In this document: positions 1 through 9,250 of the stretch, piece by piece
Layout: each line of letters opens with the position of its first letter
Position numbering within the stretch: the first letter of the stretch is position 1
Assembly: GCF_963677945.1 (NCBI RefSeq)
Contig: NZ_OY782578.1
Coordinates: 186,001-250,000, forward strand
Length of the DNA: 64,000 nucleotides
DNA from: an uncultured Bacteroides sp.
Lineage (GTDB): Bacteria; Bacteroidota; Bacteroidia; Bacteroidales; Bacteroidaceae
Reading direction: 5' to 3'
Position numbers and translations under genes: made by a program
Notes under the pieces: generated by a model
The model's input: only the letters and a program-made list of their open reading frames with translations
Told to the model about the DNA's origin: nothing
Databases searched by the model: none

Positions 1-2329
1 CACCGGCTTCCCACGATTTTGTACGTTCTGCCTTCAGATTGGTATTTGGCATTCTTGTCTGAGTTTTAGGATATCCGCTAGCCAAAACATAAGTTGGATT
101 TATCAGGAACAAATTTGGTTCATTACCAACTTCAGAATATGATACACGCACTTTCATGTAAGGCATTACATCAGTACTGCAATTAAATATATCAGTAACA
201 ATACCCGATAATCCGACAGTTGGATAGAAAAATGGCTTATTGATTGTGGACACCCAATCTTCACGGGCCGTTAAATCAAGGTATACTAAACTTTTGTAAC
301 CAATTTGCGCACTTCCAAATACCGATTGTTTTTTCTTCTGATAACCACTTTGAGAAGATTCTGCTGTGGAAGTATTTACGTTTCCATAGGTAAATAAGTT
401 GGCAACACCATGAAGTTTTCCACCATACATATCCTGGTTATATAAGATATCTTCAACGCTGGCACCAATATTAGCTGTCAGCCCAAATGTCTGATCTTTA
501 AAATATTTGTTAATGTTAAGCAAAGCTTCTGCATAAATCTGACGGGTTTCTGTTTCGTTCAGAGAATAGTAACCAGTATCTGATGCAAAAAGAGTATTAG
601 TCGATGCATTGTATTTCTTCTCATACCTGTCATTGCTTTTATCCATTTTTACACGTCCGGATAAATTTATCCATTTAGCAAATTCATATTTAAGAGATGC
701 ATTTGTCATGTATCTTTCTTTATGATTAATGAATTTGTCACTTTCTGTAATCCAGTAAGGATTTTGCATGGATAAACCTTCATCTCCGTATGACCAGAAC
801 TGAGTCTGGAAATTGCGAGAGGCATTATATCTTTGGTATATCTGTACTTTAGAGAAATCATCACCAGGAGGAAATAAATATAAAGGAACCAGTGGATTAA
901 AATACTGTCCCTGAGAAATCATATTCTGTTCTCTTACATTAGTAGCCATGAAACCCAGATCCATTGTCATTTTATTATTGAAAAATGTAGATGAGTTTCG
1001 TACAGAAAAGTTATAACGATCATAGTCGTTATTATGAATAATACCTTGTGAATTAACCGTACCTAATGATACATAAGTCTGGTTCTTTTCAGTACCAGTA
1101 GATAAACTTACAGAATTTGTAACATTCGCTCCGGTTTGGAAGAAATCGGCTGGATTATAATTTGAACGGCTAGTCAGCTTATCACCCCAACTGTAGTAAC
1201 TTCCTGTTTCAGATTGTCCGTAAGTCTTTTGGAATTTAGGCAAAATAAGAGGTCTTGAAAAAATAGTACTGTTTACTACATTAATAGACAGCCTATCTTT
1301 CTGTCCTTTTTTAGTTGTAACTATCACAACACCATTTGCAGCAGAACTACCATAAAGTGCAGCAGCCGAAGGACCACTAAGTACAGATATACTTTCAATA
1401 TCATCTGGATTGATATTTGAAATTCCATCACCAGTCTGCCCGGCACCTGCAAATACACCTTCGGGCTGTTCACTTGACAAGTTAGGCATTGGAATACCAT
1501 CAACTACATATAATGCATTATTGTTTCCTGCGATTGATTTAACACCACGCATTACCACACGTGATGAACCGCCTGCTCCTGATGCAGAGCTATTGATTGT
1601 TACACCAGCCACTCTTCCGTTTAGGTTATTAATAAAGTTTGCATCAGATACTTTATTGATATCACTACCTGATAACTGCTGTACATTATACGACAGAGAT
1701 TTAGCCTCCTTCTTAATACCCAGGGCAGTAACAACCACTTCGTCAATCTTAACCAGAGATGATTCAAGAACTAAATTATAAGACGAATGAGTTCCTACTG
1801 AAACTTGTTGAGTTTTCATACCTATATAAGATACCTGAAGTTGTTTAGCATCATCGGGCAACGTTAGCGAAAAGTTACCATCTATATCTGTGACTGTTCC
1901 GATATTTGGTTGTCCTTTTACAATGATAGAAGCACCAATAACCGGTTCTCCTTCATTATCCTTGACAATACCGGTTATCTTTTTATTTCCAATTTGTGTT
2001 CCTGCTTTTTGTTTTACAGAAAGAACTATTGTTTCTCTTTCAATAGCAAATGAAATATTTGTTTTACTAAAAATTTGGTTTAAAACATTTTTCAATGGTA
2101 CTGCTTTTACATTTATTGTAACTAAATGTTGAACATCTACATTCTTGTCATAAACGAATAGATAATTTGTCTGTTTCTCTATTAAGCTTAAAGCTTGTTC
2201 CAGTTTCACATCTTTTAAATTAAGAGTAACCGGAACATTCTGAGCATTCACATTTCCCGCATACAGACAAAGAATAACGGTACAAAGGAAAAAGAAATAT
2301 CTCTTAAACCGATAAAAGTTTTTATTCAT
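1..2329 (-). CDS. SusC-like TonB-dependent receptor/transducer, 3' end outside window
   Basis: Partial gene read on the minus strand; about 776 codons are present and the C-terminal barrel runs off the left edge. The ATG at 2329 is followed by a signal peptide (hydrophobic FFFLCTVILCLYAG, cleavage near NAQ). Next come an STN domain (about residues 40-100, LEQALSLIEKQTNYLF), a carboxypeptidase-like beta-sandwich (about 115-195, GEPVIGASIIVKG), a TonB box-like DEVVVTALG near residue 195, a plug domain (LYVVDGIPM) and barrel strands. The family imports oligosaccharides or other polymers across the outer membrane with a SusD lipoprotein. The STN domain marks it as a transducer that signals to a FecR anti-sigma factor, and the fecR and sigma genes lie directly upstream. 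A susD gene would be expected beyond the edge. The substrate cannot be told. Confidence 0.93.
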   Translation of the reverse strand, partial: MNKNFYRFKRYFFFLCTVILCLYAGNVNAQNVPVTLNLKDVKLEQALSLIEKQTNYLFVYDKNVDVQHLVTINVKAVPLKNVLNQIFSKTNISFAIERETIVLSVKQKAGTQIGNKKITGIVKDNEGEPVIGASIIVKGQPNIGTVTDIDGNFSLTLPDDAKQLQVSYIGMKTQQVSVGTHSSYNLVLESSLVKIDEVVVTALGIKKEAKSLSYNVQQLSGSDINKVSDANFINNLNGRVAGVTINSSASGAGGSSRVVMRGVKSIAGNNNALYVVDGIPMPNLSSEQPEGVFAGAGQTGDGISNINPDDIESISVLSGPSAAALYGSSAANGVVIVTTKKGQKDRLSINVVNSTIFSRPLILPKFQKTYGQSETGSYYSWGDKLTSRSNYNPADFFQTGANVTNSVSLSTGTEKNQTYVSLGTVNSQGIIHNNDYDRYNFSVRNSSTFFNNKMTMDLGFMATNVREQNMISQGQYFNPLVPLYLFPPGDDFSKVQIYQRYNASRNFQTQFWSYGDEGLSMQNPYWITESDKFINHKERYMTNASLKYEFAKWINLSGRVKMDKSNDRYEKKYNASTNTLFASDTGYYSLNETETRQIYAEALLNINKYFKDQTFGLTANIGASVEDILYNQDMYGGKLHGVANLFTYGNVNTSTAESSQSGYQKKKQSVFGSAQIGYKSLVYLDLTAREDWVSTINKPFFYPTVGLSGIVTDIFNCSTDVMPYMKVRVSYSEVGNEPNLFLINPTYVLASGYPKTQTRMPNTNLKAERTKSWEAG

Positions 2330-2491
2330 ATTTTGATACATTAAGGATTAACTTCGTTTTATTCCGAAACAGGAATAACGCCTGCAACGGTCATTTTATC
2401 TGCAAGGATTATTATTTAGCAGATTGTCGTTTTTTATCATAAATAATCAGGTCTGTTCTTTGGTATTCATCATAGGCTATTTGTTTTAAAA

Positions 2492-3427
2492 TTATTCAAT
2501 ATAGATAACTCTCATGTTATCATCCCACCGATATTTAAATTGTGTGTTTTTCTGCAAGACTCTAAGTATATGATCTACCCCATCAGATATTTTGATCTTT
2601 CCAAAGAATTCTTTCTGAGGGGCCGGAGATTTATTCACAATAATCTTAAGATCATAACATTTTTCTATTTTGCTCATTATTTTCAGGAAAGAATCTCCTT
2701 TGAAACTCAGGATACCATCTCGCCAATTAAAAGCATCCATATCAGGAATATCTCTTACTGCGAGTTTGCCGTTAACAGTATATACTTGTTCGTTTGGAGA
2801 AAGGGAAATATCCTCTTGAGCATTTGTATTGCTCACTACCTTAACTTTACCTCTAACTAAAGAAGTTAAAAAGTCTCTACTATCCGGATAAGCTTCAACA
2901 TCAAAAGATGTTCCCAAAACTTCCACGTTATACTTTTGAGTTTCAACAACGAAAGGCATTTTTTCATTATGAGTCACATCAAAAAAGGCTTCACCTTTCA
3001 GTTTAACTTCACGTTTATTACCTGCAAAAAAAGTTGGATATTGAAGCTCTGACAGGGAATTCATGCACACTTTTGTTCCATCGGGTAATGTAATATTAAC
3101 CCGCTGACCTGCAGGAACTGTAATAGTATTTGTCAAGGCTAGTAATTTGCCACGTTCTCTATTAACAAAATAAAATCCTAAGCCAAAAGTTATTAATACC
3201 ACAGCTGCTACTTTTAGCACTTCTTTTGCCCAACCAGGAATAGAAAACGCTTTTCTTTGTTGCATACTATTTTCATCAGCATGCAAAAGCATTGCATCAA
3301 AGAACTTTCTTTCTTTGAGAAACTCGTCTCTATTTTCAGGATTCTGGTCGATCCAGGCAAGTACCTGCATTTCCTGCTCTATGGTAGCATCGCCATTAAA
3401 AAAATGATATAATATTTCTTTGTCCAT
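2492..3427 (-). CDS. FecR-family anti-sigma factor
   Basis: 311-residue inner-membrane regulator. The cytoplasmic N-terminal segment (residues 1-65, including the HFFNGDATIEQE anti-sigma start) should bind the ECF sigma factor. One membrane segment follows (about 67-88, VLKVAAVVLITFGLGF), then a periplasmic FecR domain (about 100-200, ITVPAGQRVNITLPDGT, GEAFFDV) and a C-terminal DUF4974-type domain (about 240-311). It lies between the sigma gene (upstream, 3512-4093) and the SusC-like transducer (downstream), the usual order of Bacteroidetes cell-surface signalling units. Signal from the STN domain is expected to release or activate the sigma factor. Length is normal for the family. Confidence 0.93.
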   Translation of the reverse strand: MDKEILYHFFNGDATIEQEMQVLAWIDQNPENRDEFLKERKFFDAMLLHADENSMQQRKAFSIPGWAKEVLKVAAVVLITFGLGFYFVNRERGKLLALTNTITVPAGQRVNITLPDGTKVCMNSLSELQYPTFFAGNKREVKLKGEAFFDVTHNEKMPFVVETQKYNVEVLGTSFDVEAYPDSRDFLTSLVRGKVKVVSNTNAQEDISLSPNEQVYTVNGKLAVRDIPDMDAFNWRDGILSFKGDSFLKIMSKIEKCYDLKIIVNKSPAPQKEFFGKIKISDGVDHILRVLQKNTQFKYRWDDNMRVIYIE

Positions 3428-3511
3428 ATACTATAATAGCACCTGAACAAATTGTATCCCTGAAAAAAAAGATGTTTTTTTTAAAAAAATATGCAGAAAT
3501 AAAAAAATAGC

Positions 3512-4093
3512 CTAATTAGGCCATTTATACTGAAGAATAAATAGCAATACTGGAAAATAGTCTTTTAGTGCAATCCTTAATATTTTCATCGCTTTAGACA
3601 CCTCAAACTCAACACTCTTGACGGTAATATTAAGATCGAAGGCTATTTCCTTATAACTTTGATTTTGATAACGGCTTCTCAGAAAAATATCTTTTGTCCG
3701 ATTGGGTAAAGTCGAAATTGCTTCATTGATAAGCTTGTTAACCTCTTTGGAAAAAAGTTCCTGAGGATTGCATGCTTCAAGTGTTTCAATATTAGTTTGG
3801 ATCACTCTGAAATTATGATTAAGTAAATCTTCCTCGACCTTTTCTCTCACACTCCTTGATCGCAGATGATTAAGACATTTATGCTTTATAATGGTTAATA
3901 TATAGGCTGGTATATTAGAATCTTCAGATAAAGATCCTCTGTTTTCCCAGTAATACATAAAGCTATCCATCACAATATCTTCGGCAGCAGATGTATCTCG
4001 TAAATATGTATTCGCAAATCGTATAAAACGATGTTGATAATCAGCAAAGACTTTATTAAATAGAAGGGTATTTGATTCGTTTTGTAAGGACAT
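3512..4093 (-). CDS. ECF-type RNA polymerase sigma factor
   Basis: 193-residue sigma-70 factor with region 2 (about residues 20-90, DTSAAEDIVMDSFMYYWEN) and region 4 (about 120-175, NRTKDIFLRSRYQNQSYKEIA followed by a helix-turn-helix). This is the Bacteroidetes ECF class paired with FecR and SusC. It should drive transcription of the adjacent receptor operon when the receptor senses its ligand. It is the first gene of the sigma-fecR-susC order on the minus strand, 84 bases before fecR. No clear TAnnTTTG promoter was seen in front of it. Family assignment is secure; the regulon is inferred from position only. Confidence 0.93.
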   Translation of the reverse strand: MSLQNESNTLLFNKVFADYQHRFIRFANTYLRDTSAAEDIVMDSFMYYWENRGSLSEDSNIPAYILTIIKHKCLNHLRSRSVREKVEEDLLNHNFRVIQTNIETLEACNPQELFSKEVNKLINEAISTLPNRTKDIFLRSRYQNQSYKEIAFDLNITVKSVEFEVSKAMKILRIALKDYFPVLLFILQYKWPN

Positions 4094-4315
4094 AATAAGA
4101 AGATGTAGATTAGGAAAGATTTAGATAATAAAATAATTTAGGTTCGGCAAAAAAAACAACAATTTTGCAACTACAAGCCGGGACCTATAGCATATCTCAT
4201 TTAGTATTTATCGGTGATTGGCACAAATATATGCTTTTTTTTGTTACCATATGTGATAATTATTAAAAAAATATCAGAAACATAACCTGCACAACTTTCT
4301 CAATCTACTTTGATA

Positions 4316-4350
4316 GAAAAAAATGCGGTACAGATATTCTCCGTACCGCA
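4316..4350 (-). terminator. Rho-independent terminator after pepD
   Basis: Read on the minus strand, GTACCGCA and TGCGGTAC form an 8 bp stem around an 11-base loop and are followed by a run of T (plus-strand A tract 4316-4323). It sits 28 bases past the pepD stop codon. Confidence 0.8.
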
Positions 4351-4377
4351 CTATATATTTACTGTATAAATAGTATC

Positions 4378-5838
4378 TTATTCTTTCGCAGGTGTTTGTT
4401 CCAAAGTTGCAATAAGAAAATCATAGAATTTCTTCACAGAAGGAATATAAACACATTCGTCTGGAGAGTGAGGAGATTGCAGAGTTGGTCCGAAAGATAT
4501 CATATCTAATCCTGAGATATTAGCACCAATAATACCACATTCCAAACCGGCATGAATAACTTTCACCTTTGCTTCTTCGCCAAACTGTGATTTATATGAA
4601 GCTTTCATTGCATGAAGAATAGGAGAATTCACATCTGGATCCCATCCTGAATAGGCCCCAGACATTTCTACCTTGGCTCCTGCCATATTGAAACAACATT
4701 CAATGCTTGTTGTGAGATATTCCTTCATTGAGTCGGAAGCACTTCTGGCCAGAATCTTAACCTCTCCCACCCCATCAGCAACCTTAACAATTGCAAGATT
4801 TGAAGATGTTTCTACTGTATCCGGAATAGAAGGGATATTTCTCATTACACCATTCTGACAGGCAAAAATGGAGTTGATAATATCGTCCTGAATTTCTTCA
4901 GGAACAAGACCTTTAGGTAAATCTGTTTTTTCGGCCTTAAAGCTGATGTTTTCTTCGAGTCCTGCATACTCTTCGTTATACAGATTTTCGCAGTACTGTA
5001 CAAGGTCAATCAATTCTTCTTCGTTTTCTGCAGGGATTGTAACAACAACATGTGCTTCACGTGGAATTGCATTACGCATGTTTCCACCTTCCCAAGTAGC
5101 AAGTCTGGCTTCATAAGAAGCAACAGCTTCACGAAGAAAACGAACCATTAATTTATTGGCATTTGCACGTCCTTTATTTATTTCCAAACCTGAGTGACCA
5201 CCACGTAAACCTTTTAGATTTATTTTAATCGCAATATCACCAGCTTCAGGTTCTACCTCTTTATATTGGAAAGTAGCAGTAACATCTTCACCACCAGCAC
5301 AACCAATGTAAAGTTCACCTTCTTCTTCTGAATCAAGATTCAAAAGGATTTCACCATTAATTGATTCCTTTTTCAAGCCAAAGGCTCCAAACATACCAGT
5401 TTCTTCATCAACAGTAATCAATGCTTCCAGTGGACCATGTTTCAATGTATTATCCTCCAATACAGCCAGAATAGCAGCAACACCCATTCCATTATCAGCA
5501 CCTAGTGTTGTTCCTTTTGCTTTTACCCAATCTCCATCTATATAAGCTTCAATAGGATCTTTCTCAAAATCGTGTACAGTATCATTATTCTTCTGAGGAA
5601 CCATATCCATGTGTGCCTGAAGAATAACACCTTTACGATTTTCCATACCCGGGGTAGCCGGCTTTCTTATAATAACATTTCCAACCTCATCGGTAAACGA
5701 TTCCAGATTTAAACTCTTTCCGAAGTTTAACAAAAACTCTGTAATAGGCTTCATAAATCCAGAAGGACGAGGCACTCTTGTTAATGAGTAGAAATTCTTC
5801 CATACTGCTTCGGGAGCCAACGATTGAATTGCTTTCAT
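4378..5838 (-). CDS. pepD: Aminoacyl-histidine dipeptidase (M20 family)
   Basis: 486 residues, the same size as E. coli PepD (about 485). It is a cytosolic zinc dipeptidase that cleaves Xaa-His and other dipeptides. Metal-site motifs of the M20/M28 fold are visible: LQAHMDMV near residue 75, LGADNGMG near 117, and DEETGMFG near 147. The dimerisation/lid domain is in the middle and a late His (SPHSPDE) near the C-terminus. It starts 6 bases after the stop of the YbhN-like gene, so the two are probably cotranscribed, with a terminator at 4316-4350. Confidence 0.95.
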   Translation of the reverse strand: MKAIQSLAPEAVWKNFYSLTRVPRPSGFMKPITEFLLNFGKSLNLESFTDEVGNVIIRKPATPGMENRKGVILQAHMDMVPQKNNDTVHDFEKDPIEAYIDGDWVKAKGTTLGADNGMGVAAILAVLEDNTLKHGPLEALITVDEETGMFGAFGLKKESINGEILLNLDSEEEGELYIGCAGGEDVTATFQYKEVEPEAGDIAIKINLKGLRGGHSGLEINKGRANANKLMVRFLREAVASYEARLATWEGGNMRNAIPREAHVVVTIPAENEEELIDLVQYCENLYNEEYAGLEENISFKAEKTDLPKGLVPEEIQDDIINSIFACQNGVMRNIPSIPDTVETSSNLAIVKVADGVGEVKILARSASDSMKEYLTTSIECCFNMAGAKVEMSGAYSGWDPDVNSPILHAMKASYKSQFGEEAKVKVIHAGLECGIIGANISGLDMISFGPTLQSPHSPDECVYIPSVKKFYDFLIATLEQTPAKE

Positions 5839-5844
5839 ATAATT

Positions 5845-6840
5845 TTATTTTTTATTTGTGAACGGCAAAGCCGCTAATCCATATATTCCTAACAAAACTA
5901 ATAATAAAGTTTGTATTCCGTGCTTAATTAAAGCAAATATTCCTGCATTTGTAGGATCAACTCCATAGAGAACCATCATTGAAATTATTGCAAAGTGCCA
6001 CGGACCTGCACCATTAGGAGTAGGAACAACCACTGCTACACTTCCTGCAGCAAATAACACCAATCCAGCCATAACACCTAAGTTCGAAGAAAAGTCAAAA
6101 CAGTAGAATGTCAGATAGAATTCCATAAAATAACTAAACCAGATAAGGAAAGTATATAGAATAAAAAGAGGCATATTCTTTACATGCTTCAAGGTTAAAA
6201 TACCTTCCCACACATTTAATGCAATGCCTTTCACTTTCTCAAAAAATGAGAGTAGCTTCATTAAATGATAGAGCAAGACAATAACACCAATAACACAGAG
6301 CAGTATAATATAAAATTTAGGTGTAGTAAACAGAAGCTCTATAGAATCTAAATTTGTTCCTGTCTGAGCAAAAAAGCTTTTAAAGATACCAAGTTGAAAG
6401 ACTAAAGTCAATCCTGTTATAGCCACAACCATTACTGTGTCTATTAATCGTTCTGTAACAACCGTACCCAACGATTTAGAAAAAGAAATACCATCATACT
6501 TGGTAAGGATAGTGCATCTGGATACTTCTCCAACACGTGGTAAAACCAGATTGGCTGCATAAGATATAAAAATTGCATTGACACAATTACTCGATTTTGG
6601 ATATGCTTCGAGCGGTTCCAATGTTTGTTTCCATCTCAAGCCACGAAAAACATGGCTTAAGATACCAAAGACTAGTGAAACTAACATCCACCAATAGTTC
6701 ATCTCATGCAAAAGAACATGGCCAACTTTCGAGAAATCAAAATCCCGATAGACCCAGACTAAGATAAAACCGCCTAAGACTATAGGCAAAGCGATTTGAA
6801 TTGTCTTTTTTACTATATTTTTAAACGCAGGTGTTCCCAA
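5845..6840 (-). CDS. YbhN/UPF0104-type membrane protein (LPG synthase TM family)
   Basis: Integral membrane protein of about 331 residues with several hydrophobic helices and family motifs (GLRWKQTL, LPRVGEVSRC, PTPNGAGPWH). It resembles the flippase-like transmembrane part of lysylphosphatidylglycerol synthase without the catalytic C-terminal domain; the molecular role is not established. Start choice: the open frame can be extended to an ATG at 6885, but a leftward -7 element (TATCTTTG complement, 6883-6890) would lie over that codon. The TTG at 6840, just before the conserved lysine-rich start and first helix, is therefore preferred. pepD follows after 6 bases. Confidence 0.85.
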   Translation of the reverse strand: MGTPAFKNIVKKTIQIALPIVLGGFILVWVYRDFDFSKVGHVLLHEMNYWWMLVSLVFGILSHVFRGLRWKQTLEPLEAYPKSSNCVNAIFISYAANLVLPRVGEVSRCTILTKYDGISFSKSLGTVVTERLIDTVMVVAITGLTLVFQLGIFKSFFAQTGTNLDSIELLFTTPKFYIILLCVIGVIVLLYHLMKLLSFFEKVKGIALNVWEGILTLKHVKNMPLFILYTFLIWFSYFMEFYLTFYCFDFSSNLGVMAGLVLFAAGSVAVVVPTPNGAGPWHFAIISMMVLYGVDPTNAGIFALIKHGIQTLLLVLLGIYGLAALPFTNKK

Positions 6841-6867
6841 AATTATAAATAAATGGATTATTATTAA

Positions 6868-6890
6868 TACCTTTGCAAGCTGCAAAGATA
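6868..6890. promoter_or_regulatory. Facing -7 elements for rsmA and the ybhN-like gene
   Basis: The plus strand has TACCTTTG (6868-6875), pointing to rsmA. The minus strand has TATCTTTG (complement of 6883-6890), pointing to the YbhN-like gene. The two overlap a 7 bp palindrome CTTTGCA-AGC-TGCAAAG. No good -33 box was seen for rsmA; a TTCG lies 20 bases from the leftward element. The match to the Bacteroides -7 consensus is direct; use is inferred. Confidence 0.5.
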
Positions 6891-6938
6891 ATAGGTTATA
6901 TCTAAAAGAGCGAACGAATAAACAATAAAATTAACAGA

Positions 6939-7745
6939 ATGAGAGCAGTAAAACCAAAGAAATTCCTCGGGCAACATTTCCTGAAAGATTTAAAGATAGC
7001 TCAAGATATTGCAGATACGGTAGATGCCGTACCTGAACTTCCGGTATTAGAAGTGGGACCGGGTATGGGAGTGCTCACTCAATTTTTAGTTAATAAGCAA
7101 CGACTTGTTAAAGTTGTAGAAGTTGACTTCGAATCTGTAGCATACCTTCGTGAAGCGTTTCCTTCGCTCGAAGATCATATTATTGAAGATGATTTTCTGA
7201 AGATGAATCTTGAAAGAGTATTCGAAGGGAAACAATTTGTATTGACTGGTAACTATCCATATAACATATCAAGTCAGATATTCTTCAAAATGCTCGATAA
7301 CAAGAATCTAATACCATGTTGTACAGGTATGATTCAAAAAGAGGTTGCCGAAAGAATTGCTGCCGGACCGGGGAGTAAAACTTATGGCATTTTGAGTGTG
7401 CTTATTCAGGCTTGGTATCATGTTGAATATCTCTTCACTGTAAGCGAAACTGTATTCAACCCTCCTCCTAAAGTAAAAAGTGCCGTAATTCGTATGACTC
7501 GTAATGAAACAATGGAACTTGGTTGTGACGAGAAACTTTTCAAGCTGGTGGTAAAGACAACATTCAATCAGCGCAGAAAAACATTAAGAAATTCAATTAA
7601 ACCAATTTTAGGAAAAGATTGTCCGCTATGCGAAGATGTACTCTTTAATAAACGCCCCGAACAACTTTCTGTAGCCGAATTTATAAGTTTAACTAACAAT
7701 GTTGAAAAAGCATTGGCTGAACAAAAAAGTAGAGTTAGTGAATAA
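6939..7745 (+). CDS. rsmA: 16S rRNA dimethyladenosine transferase
   Basis: 268-residue KsgA/RsmA, which dimethylates two adjacent adenines in helix 45 of 16S rRNA during 30S maturation, using SAM. Seen: the N-terminal PKKFLGQHFLKD motif, SAM-binding motif I EVGPGMGVLTQFL (about residues 38-50), catalytic NYPYNISSQIFF (about 104-115), and the C-terminal helical domain with NQRRKTLRNS. Length is typical. mgtE begins 24 bases downstream on the same strand, so they may share a transcript. Confidence 0.96.
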   Translation: MRAVKPKKFLGQHFLKDLKIAQDIADTVDAVPELPVLEVGPGMGVLTQFLVNKQRLVKVVEVDFESVAYLREAFPSLEDHIIEDDFLKMNLERVFEGKQFVLTGNYPYNISSQIFFKMLDNKNLIPCCTGMIQKEVAERIAAGPGSKTYGILSVLIQAWYHVEYLFTVSETVFNPPPKVKSAVIRMTRNETMELGCDEKLFKLVVKTTFNQRRKTLRNSIKPILGKDCPLCEDVLFNKRPEQLSVAEFISLTNNVEKALAEQKSRVSE

Positions 7746-7769
7746 AAAACATTTTTACTAGTTCTAGTC

Positions 7770-9116
7770 ATGGATGAAAAATATATCGAGAATGTAAAAG
7801 GACTCATTGAACTGAAAGACTCGGATAAGGTTAAAGAGCTTTTCTTTGATCTCCACCCAGCCGACATAGCAGAACTATGCAATGAGCTTAATCCTGAAGA
7901 TGCACGTTTTGTTTATCTTTTACTAGATAATGAAACCGCCGCCGATGTCCTTGTTGAAATGGACGAAGATGTGCGGAAAGACTTCCTGGAAATACTACCA
8001 TCCGAAACTATCGCCAAACGTTTCGTTGACTACATGGATACCGATGATGCGGTAGACTTGATCCGTGAAATGGATGAGGAAAAACAGGAAGAGATCATCT
8101 CTCACATTGAAGATATTGAGCAAGCCGGTGACATTGTTGATCTTCTAAAATATGATGAAGATACTGCCGGTGGGTTAATGGGTACAGAAATGGTTATCGT
8201 AAACGAAAACTGGAGTATGCCCGAATGTCTGAAGGAGATGCGTCAGCAAGCAGAAGAGATGGATGAGATATACTATGTATATGTAGTAGACGACGATGAA
8301 CGACTGCACGGAGTGTTCCCTCTTAAGAAGATGATAACCAGCCCATCTGTTTCAAAGGTTAAACACGTGATGAAGAAAGATCCTATCTCTGTTCATGTGA
8401 ATACATCTATTGAAGAGGTCGTTCAAACCATTGAGAAATATGACTTGGTAGCTATCCCTGTAATTGATAGCATCGGACGTTTAGTTGGACGAATCACGGT
8501 TGATGACGTAATGGACGAAGTACGTGAGCAAGCCGAAAGAGACTATCAATTAGCATCCGGTCTTTCTCAGGATGTAGAAACAGATGATAATGTTGCCCGG
8601 CAAACTAGTGCCCGACTTCCCTGGCTACTTATCGGCATGATAGGTGGTATTGGAAATTCAATGATATTAGGAAATTTTGGAGAAACTTTTGCTGCACATC
8701 CCGAAATGGCACTTTACATTCCATTAATTGGTGGAACGGGAGGAAATGTAGGAACACAATCATCTGCTATTGTAGTACAAGGTATAGCAAATAATTCGCT
8801 GGATGTTGAAAAGACCTTTAAGCAAGTAGCTAAAGAATCTGTCGTAGCATTAATTAACGCCACAATTATTTCATTGTTAGTATACATTTACAATTTTATT
8901 CGTTTCGGTGGAGCTGCAACAGTTACTTATTCAGTGTCGATCAGCTTGTTTGCAGTAGTTATGTTTGCATCAATTTTTGGCACATTAGTACCAATGACAC
9001 TAGAAAAATTAAAGATAGACCCAGCTATCGCTACCGGTCCTTTTATATCTATTACAAACGATATTATCGGCATGTTACTTTACATGAGCATAACCGTTCT
9101 ATTATCATCAAATTGA
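7770..9116 (+). CDS. mgtE: Magnesium transporter MgtE
   Basis: 448 residues. The N-terminal MgtE_N superhelical domain covers about residues 1-125, with repeated acidic helices such as VDYMDTDDAVDLI. A CBS pair follows (about 130-255, VMKKDPISVHV, VDSIGRLVGRITVDDVMDE). Five membrane helices from about 280 include the conserved GGTGGNVGTQSSAIVV segment of the Mg2+ pore. The cytosolic domains sense Mg2+ and gate the channel. Length and order are normal. No Mg2+ riboswitch fits in the 24-base gap after rsmA. Confidence 0.95.
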   Translation: MDEKYIENVKGLIELKDSDKVKELFFDLHPADIAELCNELNPEDARFVYLLLDNETAADVLVEMDEDVRKDFLEILPSETIAKRFVDYMDTDDAVDLIREMDEEKQEEIISHIEDIEQAGDIVDLLKYDEDTAGGLMGTEMVIVNENWSMPECLKEMRQQAEEMDEIYYVYVVDDDERLHGVFPLKKMITSPSVSKVKHVMKKDPISVHVNTSIEEVVQTIEKYDLVAIPVIDSIGRLVGRITVDDVMDEVREQAERDYQLASGLSQDVETDDNVARQTSARLPWLLIGMIGGIGNSMILGNFGETFAAHPEMALYIPLIGGTGGNVGTQSSAIVVQGIANNSLDVEKTFKQVAKESVVALINATIISLLVYIYNFIRFGGAATVTYSVSISLFAVVMFASIFGTLVPMTLEKLKIDPAIATGPFISITNDIIGMLLYMSITVLLSSN

Positions 9117-9250
9117 TCTGATATTCTACGAATGTAAGGTTTTGGAATAAAAAATATGCCCAAACATTAGAAAATGAAGAAATTATTTTATTAATTTGTG
9201 AATTAATGTAATAAAGGGACTAAATCCTATACCTAAAAACGATTGAACAA

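Noticed and set aside
1410..2132. Plus-strand open frames opposite the SusC-like gene
   Set aside because: Antisense to an intact, clearly recognisable receptor gene on the minus strand.
7746..7769. Magnesium riboswitch in front of mgtE
   Set aside because: The gap after rsmA is only 24 bases, too short for an M-box or similar element.
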